Shown: positions 15,064 to 25,045 of the stretch, piece after piece
Layout of the letters: every line of letters begins with the position of its first letter
Position numbering within the stretch: the stretch's first letter is position 1
NCBI GenBank assembly: GCA_019118745.1
Contig: DWYJ01000002.1
Coordinates: 1 to 64,000, forward strand
Source of the DNA: Candidatus Desulfovibrio gallistercoris
Lineage (GTDB): Bacteria; Desulfobacterota; Desulfovibrionia; Desulfovibrionales; Desulfovibrionaceae
Reading direction: 5' to 3'
DNA length: 64,000 nucleotides
The notes under the pieces: generated by a model
Told to the model about the DNA's origin: nothing
The model's input: the letters and a program-made list of their open reading frames with translations, nothing else
The model's database searches: none
Position numbers and translations under genes: made by a program

Positions 15064-15207
15064 TAGAACGTTTTATCTTCAAAAGATAAAACGCGAGGCG
15101 GCGGACAGCGCCGCCCGGCCCAAAGTGGGCGGAAAAACCGCGCTTTTTCCGCGAACCGCCAGACGTATGCTTTGAACCGCAAAGCGTTTCAAACGGAAAA
15201 TATCCTA
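15064..15207. repeat. Family A dispersed element ending on a stop codon
   Basis: 144 bp between TA dinucleotides, from TTAGAACGTTTTATC to GGAAAATATCCTA. Paired arms GTTTTATCTT/AAGATAAAAC lie at the left end. The final CTA (15205-15207) is the stop of the next minus-strand gene. Confidence 0.83.
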
Positions 15208-15474
15208 TTGTTGCTGCGGGACGGCCGCCGGCGAGGACGCGGCAGGGGCCGCCTGCGACGTGGCCGGCGCATCATCCGACAGGGTGCCGGGCTGCGGCAC
15301 CACCGCATGCGCCAGCGCCAGTCCCGCCAATCCCACGCACAGCCAGAGCAGCACGCCCTTGAGACGCGTTTTGCGGCGGAAAAGGATCGCGCCCCTGGGG
15401 CTGATCAGGCTCATGAGCATCATGACGGGACTCAGCACCATGAGCATGGCGGACAGCAATTCAAGACGTTCCAT
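15205..15474 (-). CDS. Small membrane protein, unknown function
   Basis: 89 residues. Two hydrophobic segments (about residues 5-25 and 40-60) flank a basic loop (LFRRKTRLKG), so cytoplasmic loop and two-pass topology are likely. The tail is a Pro/Ala/Ser-rich stretch ending PQQQ. Start at 15474 follows AAGGAG. Family not recognised. The stop is the terminal TAG of a family A repeat, so the original C-terminus may have been altered by insertion. Confidence 0.65.
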   Translation of the reverse strand: MERLELLSAMLMVLSPVMMLMSLISPRGAILFRRKTRLKGVLLWLCVGLAGLALAHAVVPQPGTLSDDAPATSQAAPAASSPAAVPQQQ

Positions 15475-15584
15475 GCCAACTCCTTCTGGAACAGTTTGCC
15501 TCCGGGATATCCCCGGCCCGTGTATGGGGGGAGGGCCTTTGCTTCGCTCATGCGGCAGAGCGGCGCAAAAGCCTTACAGAGAAC

Positions 15585-15638
15585 GGCGCTGTGCCGCCGC
15601 CTCGCGTTTGGCTTTTTTCAAAGGCAAAACACGCTCTA
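15585..15638. repeat. Family A element, half copy
   Basis: Only the GGCGCTGTGCCGCCGCCTCG to GGCAAAACACGCTCTA half is present, in reverse orientation to 14357-14506. It is probably a remnant left by deletion. Confidence 0.65.
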
Positions 15639-15663
15639 ACACTCAGCCGAGGACGGAGAAAGC

Positions 15664-15700
15664 AAAAAAGGGGGGCGGCATCCTGCCGCCCTCCCTTTTC
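15664..15700 (-). terminator. Terminator of the flavin oxidoreductase gene
   Basis: Stem GGGCGGCA/TGCCGCCC (15673-15680 with 15684-15691), followed on the minus strand by CCCCTTTTTTGC. It lies about 55 bp past the stop. Confidence 0.75.
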
Positions 15701-15753
15701 GACAGGGCGGCAGAGGGGCCCGCCGCCTTGCGCCGCGCATGCGGCAAGATGTC

Positions 15754-16851
15754 TCAGGCCTGTACGGCTTCGTATTCGCGTTGCAGCGAGTCCATCAGTT
15801 CCCTGACGGAAATGATCTCCTTCACGCGGGAGACGTTGGCCCCGCAGAAGGCAAAGCCCCGCTCCAGATTGCCCTTCATGGCGTTGATGAGGGCGGAGGC
15901 GATGCAGTAGGGGGTCTTCTCCTGCTCGCAGGTGCTCACACAATGAAAGACGCACTTGAAGGGTTTTTTGCGCCCTTCACGTGCCGCTTCAATAAAGGCA
16001 TTGTTCAGGGCCCGGCCCGGCATGCCCACAGGGCTCTTGATGATGGTCACATCCGCGTCCGTCGCCGCAAGGTAGCTTTCCTTGAAGCGCTGGTCGGCGT
16101 CGCACTCGTGGGTAGCCACGAAGCGCGTTCCCATCTGCACGCCGGAAGCCCCCAGATGCAGGAACTTGTCGATATCCGCGCCGTTATAGATGCCGCCGGC
16201 CGCGATGACCGGGATGGCCTTGCCGCTCTTGTCCTCAAAGGGCTTGACCGAGTCCACCACTTCGGGGACCAGCTTTTCCAGCGCAAAGGCCGGATCGTCC
16301 AGCTCCTCGGCCTTGAAGCCCAGATGACCGCCCGCCCGGGGGCCTTCCACCACCACGGCATCCGGCACATAGTCGAAGCGGCTCAACCACTTCTTGGCAA
16401 TGACCGTCGCCGCGCGGGCGGAAGAGACGATGGGCACGAGCTTGGTCTTGAACTCCTGCTTCTTCTCTTCGCAGAGTTCCCGCAGCTGGCGAGGCATGTC
16501 CAGCGGCAGGCCCGCCCCGGAAAAGATGACGTCGGCCCGATTCTCGATGGCGGTGCGCACCATCTGGGTAAAGGTGGTCAGAGCCACCATGATGTTGACG
16601 CCGATGATGCCCTGCGTTTTTTCCCGGGCGAGCTGCAACTCCTGCCGCAGGGCACGCAGATTGGCTTCAATGGGATTCTTGGCCACGTCCGGCTCGCGCA
16701 TGCCGATCATGGCCCCGGCGATGACGCCGATGCCGCCTTCATTGGCCACGGCGGACGCCAGACCGGAAAGAGAAATGCCGACGCCCATGCCGCCCTGGAC
16801 AATGGGACGGCGGGCGCAGAGCTCGCCAATTTTCAAAGGGGGAAAAGGCAC
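15754..16851 (-). CDS. Nitronate monooxygenase-like FMN oxidoreductase
   Basis: TIM-barrel FMN protein of the 2-nitropropane dioxygenase/YrpB superfamily, 365 residues. Family landmarks: RPIVQGGMGVGIS at the N-terminus, VEGPRAGGHLG with the conserved His, PVIAAGGIYNGADI and GASGVQMGTRFVATHECD. It oxidises nitronates or acts as an NAD(P)H:quinone-type reductase; the true substrate is unknown. I chose the GTG at 16851 because GGAGG lies 9 bases before it; an ATG at 16875 adds eight residues but lacks a good RBS. Monocistronic with its own terminator. Confidence 0.88.
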   Translation of the reverse strand: MPFPPLKIGELCARRPIVQGGMGVGISLSGLASAVANEGGIGVIAGAMIGMREPDVAKNPIEANLRALRQELQLAREKTQGIIGVNIMVALTTFTQMVRTAIENRADVIFSGAGLPLDMPRQLRELCEEKKQEFKTKLVPIVSSARAATVIAKKWLSRFDYVPDAVVVEGPRAGGHLGFKAEELDDPAFALEKLVPEVVDSVKPFEDKSGKAIPVIAAGGIYNGADIDKFLHLGASGVQMGTRFVATHECDADQRFKESYLAATDADVTIIKSPVGMPGRALNNAFIEAAREGRKKPFKCVFHCVSTCEQEKTPYCIASALINAMKGNLERGFAFCGANVSRVKEIISVRELMDSLQREYEAVQA

Positions 16852-17044
16852 GGTGAACAACCTCCACAGGCGCATGGGAAAGGGAGGTCATGTCTTCCCC
16901 CGTCACATACGGGAGGCGTCATGACCAGAGCAGACCGATTTTAGGCAAAAACAGGCCAAAACACAAGGGGAGCCCACCTATTGTGAGGCATCGTCCCACT
17001 GGGAGAACGACAGAGAGGGCGGAAAGACGCCGGGACGTTGCGCG

Positions 17045-17200
17045 CCGCGCTCCCGGCAACCCGCCCGGCCCAAAGTGAACGGAAAAACCGCGGAAAAGCG
17101 CGCTGGGGAAGGGATGGGGGCTTGGGGGAAGGGGAACCTCTCCCGAGCGATGCGAGGGGTTTCCCCTTCCCCCCGGATATGCAATGAATAGCCTTGACAG
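17045..17200. repeat. Composite fragment of family A joined to family B
   Basis: 17045-17097 matches the central CCCGGCCCAAAGTGAACGG part of family A. 17098-17200 matches family B in reverse orientation (GCGCTGGGGAAGGGATGGGG to AATGAATAGCC). Neither has complete ends, so one probably inserted in or recombined with the other. The rest of the 16852-17312 gap shows no gene. Confidence 0.65.
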
Positions 17201-17312
17201 CACCCGGGGGGATACCGTCGCATAATGCAGACATACAATATCTTACAAAAAACTTCCCTGAAGCGTCCCGTGTCCGCGCGCCCCGGCAGGCGGGACGGCC
17301 GGAACGCCGTCG

Positions 17313-20300
17313 TCAGGCCCGGCAGGCTCCCCGGTAGGGGCAATGGAGGCAGCGGCCCGTCACCGGCCGGAAGGACGGGCAATGCTCCATATGCCAGACC
17401 ACAAGGCCGAGCAGTTCCCGGCAGCGGTGCAGGGCCAGGGCATAGTCCTCATCCGTCCACGGGCCGCTGAACAGGGGATGCTCCTTGCCTGTCTCGTACA
17501 GTTCCACGAGGCAGGCGTTCTCCACCCGCTCTCCAGGCCGCATGCTGGCCAGCAGGGCGACATAGCAGGGCAGTTGCAGGCTGTGGACGCGCTCGCGCAC
17601 CACCGCCAGCAGCGGCAGGGCATCGTCCGCGTCCGCCGTGCCTGCCTCCGCCTCGTTGCGGAAGTCTTGCAGCTCCCGCCAGAAGTCTTCCTCGTTCCAG
17701 AGCAGGGTATCCGCCCCGCGCACACGTCCGGTCTTGTAATCCACGAGGTGGAGCGCCCCTTCCCGCCGGTCGATGCGGTCCGCCTGTCCCCAGAAGGCGA
17801 ACTCCCGCCCGCCCCAGAGCGGCAGCCGGGTCTCCAGCGCTTCCTCCAGTCCGACGATCTCCGTTTCCGGCTGGGCTTCCAGATACTTCCGCAGACGGTA
17901 GGGCGCGGACAGCTCCAGCATGATGCGGCTTTCCGGCGGCAAGGCATCCTCACCGCCCAGCTCGGCAAGGGCCTGGGCAAGCAGGACGTCCAGATCCTTC
18001 CTGAAGCCGTTCGGCCCCACGCTGTTGCCGATATGCGGCCGGTAGAGCTGTTCGAGCACACGGTGGATGACCTTGCCCACCAGCGCGTGATCGTCCCCCT
18101 CGTTGACCTCCCCGGCCTCATGCAGGCGGCAGAGATAACGCCAGACGAAACGCTTGGGGCAGCCGAGGTAGACATCCAGCGCCGTGGGCGAAAGGCGGCC
18201 GTCCAGAAAGCGCCGCATGGCCTCCCGCAGGGCGGGGGAGTGGGCGAGCTCCTGCGGCTGCGCCGTGGAGGGACGCGCCGCGCAGGAGGGCGTGCGCAAG
18301 GGCTCTTCGCCGGGCACGAGCAGACGGCCGCGACGCTGCTCTTCCTGCCAGATGAGCTGTTCCACAAAGCGGCTGCGGCTCTTGCGGGCATCAAAGAGCG
18401 CCGAACGGGAGATGCCTTCCTGCCAGTAGAAGGTGACCTTGCGCGCCCCGGCGCAGAGACGGAACAGGGTATGCGCCGCCGCCCGCTCGCGCCGCCGCGC
18501 ATCGGGCAGCCCCAGTTCCAGCCGCAGGCTGTCCGGCAGCAGGGGGTCCTGCGCCGCGCTGCCGGGCAGGCTCTCGTCCGTGGCGTCGAGGATATGCAGG
18601 TGGTCGAAGTGGAGCAGACGGGTCTCCAGCATGCCCAGCACCTGCAGACCGGTCAGGGGGACGGCCTCGAAGGGGATGCGCTCCTGCTGCATGATCTGCC
18701 GGGCGAACTGGAAGAGCTGCCGCGCGGTGAACGGCTCCCGGCTCAGGGCATTGTGCCGCAGCACGGGCAGGCAGTGCTCCCGCAGGCGGTACATGGCCTC
18801 GGCATCCAGCGGATAATGCGGCCAGATGTGCCTGCCGCGCTCCTGGAGGCAGACGCACAGGGCTTCCAGCGCGTCGGCCAGCTCCGCACAGGTGCGCACG
18901 GCGGCGAAGGCGGCAAAAAGGATGTGCGTCAGCTCGCGCAGGGCGCGGGCCTCCTGCGGCGCGAGCCGGGCTTCCACAGGGGACAGGGCCTCTTCGAGGG
19001 TGAGGCTCCGGCTGCCCTGACGGAGGTTCTCGGCCAGCAGGGCCAGCGGTTCCCGCAGGGAAGCGCGCTCCGCTTCCGGCGCTGGCGACGGCTCCGGCGA
19101 GGGCGCTGGCGCATCCTCCTGCTGGAGCATGGCCAGATAGGGATGGCGCAGGCATTCCAGCAGGCTCCGCCAGTAGTAGCGGCCGTCCGCGCTGCGCTCC
19201 TCCTGCGTGCGGAAAAGGCTTTCCAGCAGACGGAAGAGCGGGGACCGCTCCAGCGGGTAGCCCATGGAGATGTTGACGTCCTTGCGCGGCAGGTGATGCA
19301 GCACCGGCAGGAGCAGCCCGTTGTGCGTCAGCACCACCGCCGTGGACGGCCCGGCGGGCGTCCGCCCGGCGACCCAGCGTATGGCCCCCCCATCCTCGCC
19401 GTCCGTATCCTCGAGACGGGCGGCATCCTCCGCTTCCGCGTCGGGCGGCAGCTCCGCCAGCAGATCCTCGCGCAGGGCCGCCAGCTGGGAATGGACATCA
19501 TAGCCGGCAAAAAAACGAAACTCCGGGCCGGGACGTTCCGTCCCCTCCGCCGCCTCCGCAAGCGTGGCCCGGGCCTGCCAGCGCCGCAGCCAGCCGGCAT
19601 GCTCCTCACAGGCCCAGTGCGGCCTGCCGCCCAGCGCCAGGGCCGGGTCCGTATGCAGACAAATGTCCGCGCCGGCTTCCCAGAGACGGCGGAGCAGCGT
19701 GTCCTCGGTGGGCGTCAGCAGGGCGAAGCCCGCCAGCAGCACCGGCCGGCCGTCGCGGGCCCGCAGGCTCTCCGGCGCTTCTCCGCCAAGACGGACCGCC
19801 TCGCAGGCGTCAAAGCCCGGCGTCGTCCAGCCCCGTTCCCGCAAAAGCGAGGCATAGGCCTCCTGGATGCGCCCCAGCGCGGCAAGCAGGGCGGCGGCAG
19901 GCGGCGCGACCTCGCCCTCCATGTGGGCGATGTCGGCGGCGGTCACGCCGTAGCCGAAAAGCTCGTCCAGCACGCCGGCCAGCCGCATGCCCCAGGGCAG
20001 GAACTCCTCCATCTCCATGCGGGAAAAGCGCTCGGCAAGACCGCTGTCCGTACGGGAAAGGCCGTTGACGCACTCCCGCAGCAGCGCCACCTGATCCAGA
20101 CTGTTGGCCGTGTGGACGGGGGGCTCTCCCGTCTGTTCCCGCCAGCGGCCCAGCAGCTCGGTGAAGGTCATCACCTTGGGCAGCAGCACCGGCTTGCCGT
20201 CCAGGGCATAGAGGTGCTGGAGATAACGCCACGGGCGATTATGCGGCACCACCAGCAGGGCCCGTCCGGGGCAGCCGTCCGTGCGGCGGGCGATGAAGTC

Positions 20301-20360
20301 CTTGAGGGCGGGCAGGAAGGGCTTGCGCCAGTCGAAAAGAGAAAAGGGCGTTCCGGACAT
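17313..20360 (-). CDS. addB: AddB-type exonuclease subunit (PD-(D/E)XK nuclease)
   Basis: Subunit of the AddAB helicase-nuclease that resects double-strand breaks for RecA loading, 1015 residues. The N-terminus resembles inactivated superfamily 1 helicase domains. The C-terminal RecB-family nuclease has WGQADRIDRREGALHLVDYK, giving the catalytic D and the D-x-K pair. Cysteines form the AddB iron-staple pattern: one in DVYLGCPKRF, then CLHCPYRGAC at the extreme end (C-x2-C-x5-C). The start at 20360 has GAGGTG upstream and lies 2 bp after the addA stop. Confidence 0.9.
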   Translation of the reverse strand: MSGTPFSLFDWRKPFLPALKDFIARRTDGCPGRALLVVPHNRPWRYLQHLYALDGKPVLLPKVMTFTELLGRWREQTGEPPVHTANSLDQVALLRECVNGLSRTDSGLAERFSRMEMEEFLPWGMRLAGVLDELFGYGVTAADIAHMEGEVAPPAAALLAALGRIQEAYASLLRERGWTTPGFDACEAVRLGGEAPESLRARDGRPVLLAGFALLTPTEDTLLRRLWEAGADICLHTDPALALGGRPHWACEEHAGWLRRWQARATLAEAAEGTERPGPEFRFFAGYDVHSQLAALREDLLAELPPDAEAEDAARLEDTDGEDGGAIRWVAGRTPAGPSTAVVLTHNGLLLPVLHHLPRKDVNISMGYPLERSPLFRLLESLFRTQEERSADGRYYWRSLLECLRHPYLAMLQQEDAPAPSPEPSPAPEAERASLREPLALLAENLRQGSRSLTLEEALSPVEARLAPQEARALRELTHILFAAFAAVRTCAELADALEALCVCLQERGRHIWPHYPLDAEAMYRLREHCLPVLRHNALSREPFTARQLFQFARQIMQQERIPFEAVPLTGLQVLGMLETRLLHFDHLHILDATDESLPGSAAQDPLLPDSLRLELGLPDARRRERAAAHTLFRLCAGARKVTFYWQEGISRSALFDARKSRSRFVEQLIWQEEQRRGRLLVPGEEPLRTPSCAARPSTAQPQELAHSPALREAMRRFLDGRLSPTALDVYLGCPKRFVWRYLCRLHEAGEVNEGDDHALVGKVIHRVLEQLYRPHIGNSVGPNGFRKDLDVLLAQALAELGGEDALPPESRIMLELSAPYRLRKYLEAQPETEIVGLEEALETRLPLWGGREFAFWGQADRIDRREGALHLVDYKTGRVRGADTLLWNEEDFWRELQDFRNEAEAGTADADDALPLLAVVRERVHSLQLPCYVALLASMRPGERVENACLVELYETGKEHPLFSGPWTDEDYALALHRCRELLGLVVWHMEHCPSFRPVTGRCLHCPYRGACRA

Positions 20361-20362
20361 GT

Positions 20363-23300
20363 CTACACCTCATGGCAGCAGGGGAAGGCCTGCGTCAGAT
20401 CCGCCAGCAGTTCCGAGGCGTCCGTGAGCTCCACCCGCCGGAAACGCCGTTCATCCAGATAGACGAGCAGGCCCGTGGCCGGAAGGTCCTGCGGCAGGCA
20501 GCTCAGATAGCCGCGCAGCTGCGCCGCATGGCCCGCTTCGGGACTGCCGCTCTTGAATTCCAGCACCAGATAGCGCCGCCTGCCCGGTACGATGAGGTCC
20601 GCCCGCCCGGCCCGCAGGCCGTCGCGCCCGGCCACGAGCAGTCCCTGTTCCGCATGCCCCCGGCCCAGCCAGTCCAGGAGCCGGGGCTGCCCCGCGAACC
20701 AGCCGAGGGCGGACAGGATGCCCTGCCGGAAGGCGTCGTCCTCCGGCACGGCCCGCGGAAAGCTCTCCCGGCCGCGCCGCCAGGCCGTTTCCGCCCGGCT
20801 TTCGGCGCTGTCGCCCCCCGCGGCGGCAAGATGCTCAAGACAGTGATGCAGGAACTCCCCCCGGTCCTGCGGCCGGAAGGAGCTCCCCAGCGGATTGCGA
20901 AAGATCTTGAGCGCGGGCAGCCACTGCATGGGCCGCCACGGCAGTCCCCCGTCCGCACAGGACGCGCCGGACGCCGCCTGCGGCGCGGCCTCTTCCGGCA
21001 TGGGGCCCGCTCCGGAGGAACCGTCGTCCACGGCCGTCGGGGCGGGCAGGCGGCCCTCCGCATAGGGGACGCCGAAACCGGCCAGCTCCCAGAGGCGGTT
21101 CAGACCGGCCGTGACGCTGCCGCGCGAAGAGGGCGTGAGCGGCGTCCGGATGACGTGCAGCTCCTCGCAGGCGCGGGTGAAGGCCACATAGAGCTGATTG
21201 AGGCGTTCCACGCCCTGACGCACGCATTCGCGGTAGTAGGGTCCGCCCATTGCGGAGCGTGCCCGGCAGACGACGCGCACCTCGCCCACACTCATGGGCA
21301 GCATCTTGTCCATGCGCAGGGTCATGCCGGTACCGGGCAGGATGACCACCGGGGCCTGCAGGCCCTTGGACTTGTGGATGGTCATGACGCGCACGGCATC
21401 CAGATTTTCCGGCGCGGGCACCTTCTCTTCCTGCCCCTTGCGGTCCCAGTGATACAGGAAGGCCGCCGGAGAGCCCAGCCCGTTCTCCTCGGCCGAGGCC
21501 AGCACCTCCATGAAGCAGCGCAAAAAGACCGCCGCGTCGGGGAAACGCTCGCGAGCCTGGAGACGCTCGCACCATTCCATGAGGGTGTCGTAGGGCGTCA
21601 TGAGCCCGGCCCGGCCGAGGAAGGGCGCGAGGAAATGTTCCCAGATGTCCGGGCGGAACTCGCGGAAGGCCTGCCAGAGCGGGCCCTGCCTGCGGGCATG
21701 GGCGGCCCGCCAGTCATGCAGCGCCTGCGGATCGAGGCTGAAGGCGGGATGTCCGGCCAGCAGCTCGCCGTGCAGCACGCTCCACAGGGCCACGTCGTCC
21801 TCCGGCCGGTCCAGAAAGCGCAAAAAGGCCACCAGCTGGAGGATGAGCGGATGCTCCGCCAGCAGGAGGCTGTTCTCGGTGATGACGGGGACGCCGTCCT
21901 CCATGAGCAGTTCGGCATAATCATGGGCCAGCTCATTGGTGGCCACCAGCACGAGCACGTCCGACCAGGGACGGCGCGCGCCCGTCTCCCGCACGAGGCG
22001 CAGCAGGCTTTCACCCACGGCCTGCCTGCCTTCGGCGGCGAGCATGCCTTCATCCGTCTCCGCCGCATCATATACCCGCACATAGCCGCCGGGGGCGGCC
22101 GGTTCCGGCAGACGCTGCACGGCATCGGCATAGGCGCTCGCCACGGCGGCGGCCCCTTCTTCCAGCAGGTCGGCGGGGACGCTCTTGCCCAGGATGGCCG
22201 TCAGCACCTCCCGCGCCGCCTCACGATCGGCCAGACGGGAAAACAGCCGGTTGTTATGCTCCACGATGACCTGGCGGCTGCGCCGGTTGCAGGGCAGGGA
22301 CTCCTGACGGCAGCCCTCGGCCATGCCCAGCAGTTCCGCATCCTGCGCCAGCTCGTCAAAAAGGCGGGTGTCGCCGCCGCGCCAGCCGTAGATGGCCTGC
22401 TTGACGTCCCCCACCCAGGTCAGGGTGCCGCCCTGGGCAAGCGCTTCCCCCACCAGCGGATGCATGGCCTGCCACTGCTGGCGGCTGGTGTCCTGGAATT
22501 CGTCGAGCATGAAATGCCGCAGACGGCTGCCCAGACGGCAGAGGGCCTCCGGCACGCCGAACTCCCCGGACAGGGCCTCACGGGCCTTGAGCGGGACGAG
22601 CACCGCCGGGATATTGCCGTCCCGGCGGCTGTCGCGCGCGAACTCCTCGCAAAGCATCCCGGCAAGGCGCACGGTCTGGGCGGACTTGCGCGCCTCATTC
22701 AGCACGGCGAAGTGACGGATGGCCTCATGGGCCGTCCGCCAGAGCGTTTCCCAGGCTCCGGTCAGCGAAGCGGGGCAGGCGCTGCCTTTATTGAGGATCT
22801 CCTTGCCCGGCTCGGTGAAGAAGGAACTTTTCCCGAAGTCCGCGTTCCGCTCCACGATCTTCTCGCAGGCCTGCCTCACGGCCGCCTTGAGCTTGACGCC
22901 GCCGCCCTCGCTTTCCTTGAGGAAGATCCCGGCCGCCGTACGGCAGTCCGTCCAGATGCGTTCTTCCTCCGCGTCGATGGCCGATGGCGGACTGAGCCGG
23001 GAAAAGCTGCCGTCCAGAAAGCCGTCCCAGAGGGAGCGCAGCTCCTCCACCAGATGCGTGCCCGCCACAAAGCCCTTCCTGTCCGCCTGGAAGATCAGCC
23101 CGGCGTACACGTCGCGCAGCATGGCCAGCTTGTCCGCATCCCCGTGCCACGCCTCGTCTATGAGTCTGTCCAGCCGGGGCTGCATGGCCTCGCTGCTGGC
23201 AAAGACGGGCTGGAAGTCCGGCGGCAGGCCGAGGTCCAGAGCGGCGGCCCGCACGATGCGATGGAGCAGGCTGTCGATGGTGCGGATGTTGAGCGAGGAA

Positions 23301-23641
23301 AGATCGCGCAGGATGACCTCCAGCCAGCGCGCCGCCGCGTGCGGCTGCAGGGGGATGTCCTGCGCCGTGCCGCCCAGGGCCACATTCTTCAGCTCCCTGA
23401 TGACGCGGTCGCGCATCTCCGTGGCCGCGGCATTGGTGAAGGTGATGGCGAGGATCTCCCCCCAGTGCGCGGGGCCGTCATGCCGTACCAGACAGGCGGC
23501 CCCCGCCCCGGCGGCGCCGGCCTCGCAGTGGGCCAGCCGGTTCAGGAAAAGGCGGGTGAGGGTATAGGTCTTGCCCGATCCGGCGGAAGCCTTGATCTGG
23601 AGCATGCGCTGCCGGGAGCTCAGGGAGGCGGCAATATCCAT
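20363..23641 (-). CDS. addA: AddA-type helicase-nuclease (UvrD/RecB family)
   Basis: ATP-dependent 3'-5' DNA helicase and nuclease of the AddAB complex, 1092 residues. Helicase motifs in order: I IKASAGSGKTYTL (about 16-28), Ia ILAITFTNAAATEMRDR, II MLDEFQDTS, III WVGDVKQAIYGWRGGD and V VMTIHKSKGLQ. The C-terminal nuclease ends with RADLIVPGRRRYLVLEFKSG, holding the D...E-x-K residues. Upstream of addB and 12 bp downstream of the phosphofructokinase gene, so all three are probably one transcript. Confidence 0.92.
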   Translation of the reverse strand: MDIAASLSSRQRMLQIKASAGSGKTYTLTRLFLNRLAHCEAGAAGAGAACLVRHDGPAHWGEILAITFTNAAATEMRDRVIRELKNVALGGTAQDIPLQPHAAARWLEVILRDLSSLNIRTIDSLLHRIVRAAALDLGLPPDFQPVFASSEAMQPRLDRLIDEAWHGDADKLAMLRDVYAGLIFQADRKGFVAGTHLVEELRSLWDGFLDGSFSRLSPPSAIDAEEERIWTDCRTAAGIFLKESEGGGVKLKAAVRQACEKIVERNADFGKSSFFTEPGKEILNKGSACPASLTGAWETLWRTAHEAIRHFAVLNEARKSAQTVRLAGMLCEEFARDSRRDGNIPAVLVPLKAREALSGEFGVPEALCRLGSRLRHFMLDEFQDTSRQQWQAMHPLVGEALAQGGTLTWVGDVKQAIYGWRGGDTRLFDELAQDAELLGMAEGCRQESLPCNRRSRQVIVEHNNRLFSRLADREAAREVLTAILGKSVPADLLEEGAAAVASAYADAVQRLPEPAAPGGYVRVYDAAETDEGMLAAEGRQAVGESLLRLVRETGARRPWSDVLVLVATNELAHDYAELLMEDGVPVITENSLLLAEHPLILQLVAFLRFLDRPEDDVALWSVLHGELLAGHPAFSLDPQALHDWRAAHARRQGPLWQAFREFRPDIWEHFLAPFLGRAGLMTPYDTLMEWCERLQARERFPDAAVFLRCFMEVLASAEENGLGSPAAFLYHWDRKGQEEKVPAPENLDAVRVMTIHKSKGLQAPVVILPGTGMTLRMDKMLPMSVGEVRVVCRARSAMGGPYYRECVRQGVERLNQLYVAFTRACEELHVIRTPLTPSSRGSVTAGLNRLWELAGFGVPYAEGRLPAPTAVDDGSSGAGPMPEEAAPQAASGASCADGGLPWRPMQWLPALKIFRNPLGSSFRPQDRGEFLHHCLEHLAAAGGDSAESRAETAWRRGRESFPRAVPEDDAFRQGILSALGWFAGQPRLLDWLGRGHAEQGLLVAGRDGLRAGRADLIVPGRRRYLVLEFKSGSPEAGHAAQLRGYLSCLPQDLPATGLLVYLDERRFRRVELTDASELLADLTQAFPCCHEV

Positions 23642-23653
23642 CGCGCCCCCGCC

Positions 23654-25018
23654 CTATGCCTGCTCCGGCGGCAGCATGCCGGCAAGCATGCCCTGACCAG
23701 TGGACTCCAGCACGGCCCGCCAGAGATCGGAAGCGATGTTGAGCTTGCGGCGCTTGGCCGTCACCAGCGGCAGCGGCAGATGCACGAACTTGTCCTGCAG
23801 GCGGCCCACCACCATCTCCGTGCGTCCGGCCAGGGCGGCATGCACGGCGTACTGGCCCAGGAAGCCGCAATAGACCTTGTCGTTGGGGGTGGCGGGCACG
23901 GAACGGATGATGTAGCTGGGGTCGATGTACTTGAGGGTATGGGGCACGCCGCGCTCCCCAAGATAGCGCTTGATCTCCCGCTGCAGCAGGGTGGCGATGT
24001 CCCCCAGCACGGGATTGCCCGAAATATCCGTTTCGCCGCGCTGATCCAGCAGATGCTGGCCCGCGCCCTCGGCCACCACGATGACGGCATGATGCCGCGC
24101 GGCCAGCCGCTGTTCCAGCGCGGGCAGCAGGCCGCCCTCGCCCTCCAGGCGGAAGGGGGCCTCCGGCACGAGCACGAAGTTCACTTCCTTGAGGGCCAGC
24201 GCCGCGCGCGCCGCGATGAAGCCCGACTCGCGCCCCATGAGCTTCACCAGCCCTACGCCGTTATGCACGCCGCAGGCCTCGGTATGGGCGCACTGTATGG
24301 CTTCCGTGGCCTTGGACACGGCGGTCTCGAAGCCGAAGGACTGGGCGATGAAGTTGATGTCGTTGTCGATGGTCTTGGGGATGCCGATGACGGAAAGCTT
24401 GAGAGAACGCGCGGAGACCTCGGCGGCAATGGCCTGCGCCGCCTTCATGGAGCCGTCGCCGCCGATGACGAACAGGATGTTCACATTGTTGCGTTCCAGC
24501 ATGTCCACGATCTCTTCCGGGGACTGCGGCCCGCGCGAGGTGCCCAGGATGGTCCCCCCGAAACGGTGGATGTCGCTCACGCTCTGCGGCGTCAGCTCGG
24601 CCACCGTATGCCCGTAGCGGGAGATGAAGCCTTCCAGACCATAGCGGATGCCGAGCACGGACGGCACGTCATAGGCATGGTAGGCCTCCAGGACGATGGA
24701 GCGGATGACGTCGTTGAGCCCCGGGCAGAGCCCGCCGCAGGTGACGATGGCGCACTTGGCCCGGCGCGAGTCGAAATAGAGCTTACGCCGCGGCCCCGCC
24801 GCCTCGAAGCAGAGACAGACCGGATCGTCGAAATCGTCGCAGAGTTCCCTGTCCACATAGATGGGGATGCGCCGATCGTCGGCCCAGGCCCGGAAGGGCA
24901 GGGGAGAGTCCAGCTTGGCCGGCCCAAGCAGCCGGATGTCGGTCGCTATGCCGTTATATTCCCTGTGACAGACGGACAGCATGGGCTGCGACGCGTCGTC
25001 CATGTGCTGCTGCGACAT
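23654..25018 (-). CDS. 6-phosphofructokinase, group III type
   Basis: Phosphorylates fructose 6-phosphate in glycolysis, 454 residues, about 120 longer than the E. coli enzyme because of an N-terminal extension. Motifs: IVTCGGLCPGLNDVIR, GGDGS (Gly in place of the Asp typical of PPi enzymes, so ATP is the likely donor), PKTIDNDI and MGRESGFIA. GGDGS combined with PKTIDND is the pattern I know from plant and trypanosomatid ATP-PFKs. Start at 25018 has AAGGAGAGG upstream. Confidence 0.88.
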   Translation of the reverse strand: MSQQHMDDASQPMLSVCHREYNGIATDIRLLGPAKLDSPLPFRAWADDRRIPIYVDRELCDDFDDPVCLCFEAAGPRRKLYFDSRRAKCAIVTCGGLCPGLNDVIRSIVLEAYHAYDVPSVLGIRYGLEGFISRYGHTVAELTPQSVSDIHRFGGTILGTSRGPQSPEEIVDMLERNNVNILFVIGGDGSMKAAQAIAAEVSARSLKLSVIGIPKTIDNDINFIAQSFGFETAVSKATEAIQCAHTEACGVHNGVGLVKLMGRESGFIAARAALALKEVNFVLVPEAPFRLEGEGGLLPALEQRLAARHHAVIVVAEGAGQHLLDQRGETDISGNPVLGDIATLLQREIKRYLGERGVPHTLKYIDPSYIIRSVPATPNDKVYCGFLGQYAVHAALAGRTEMVVGRLQDKFVHLPLPLVTAKRRKLNIASDLWRAVLESTGQGMLAGMLPPEQA

Positions 25019-25045
25019 GTTTTCCTCTCCTTGTTCATTGCTTTG

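Noticed and set aside
17194..17226. TTGACA and CATAAT on the plus strand
   Set aside because: Spacer is 21 bp and no plus-strand gene or RNA follows before the end of addB; probably chance.
17343..20462. 1039-residue open frame opposite addB
   Set aside because: Shadow of addB: no domain recognised, no RBS, and composition dominated by Gln/Arg/Gly as expected for an antisense frame.
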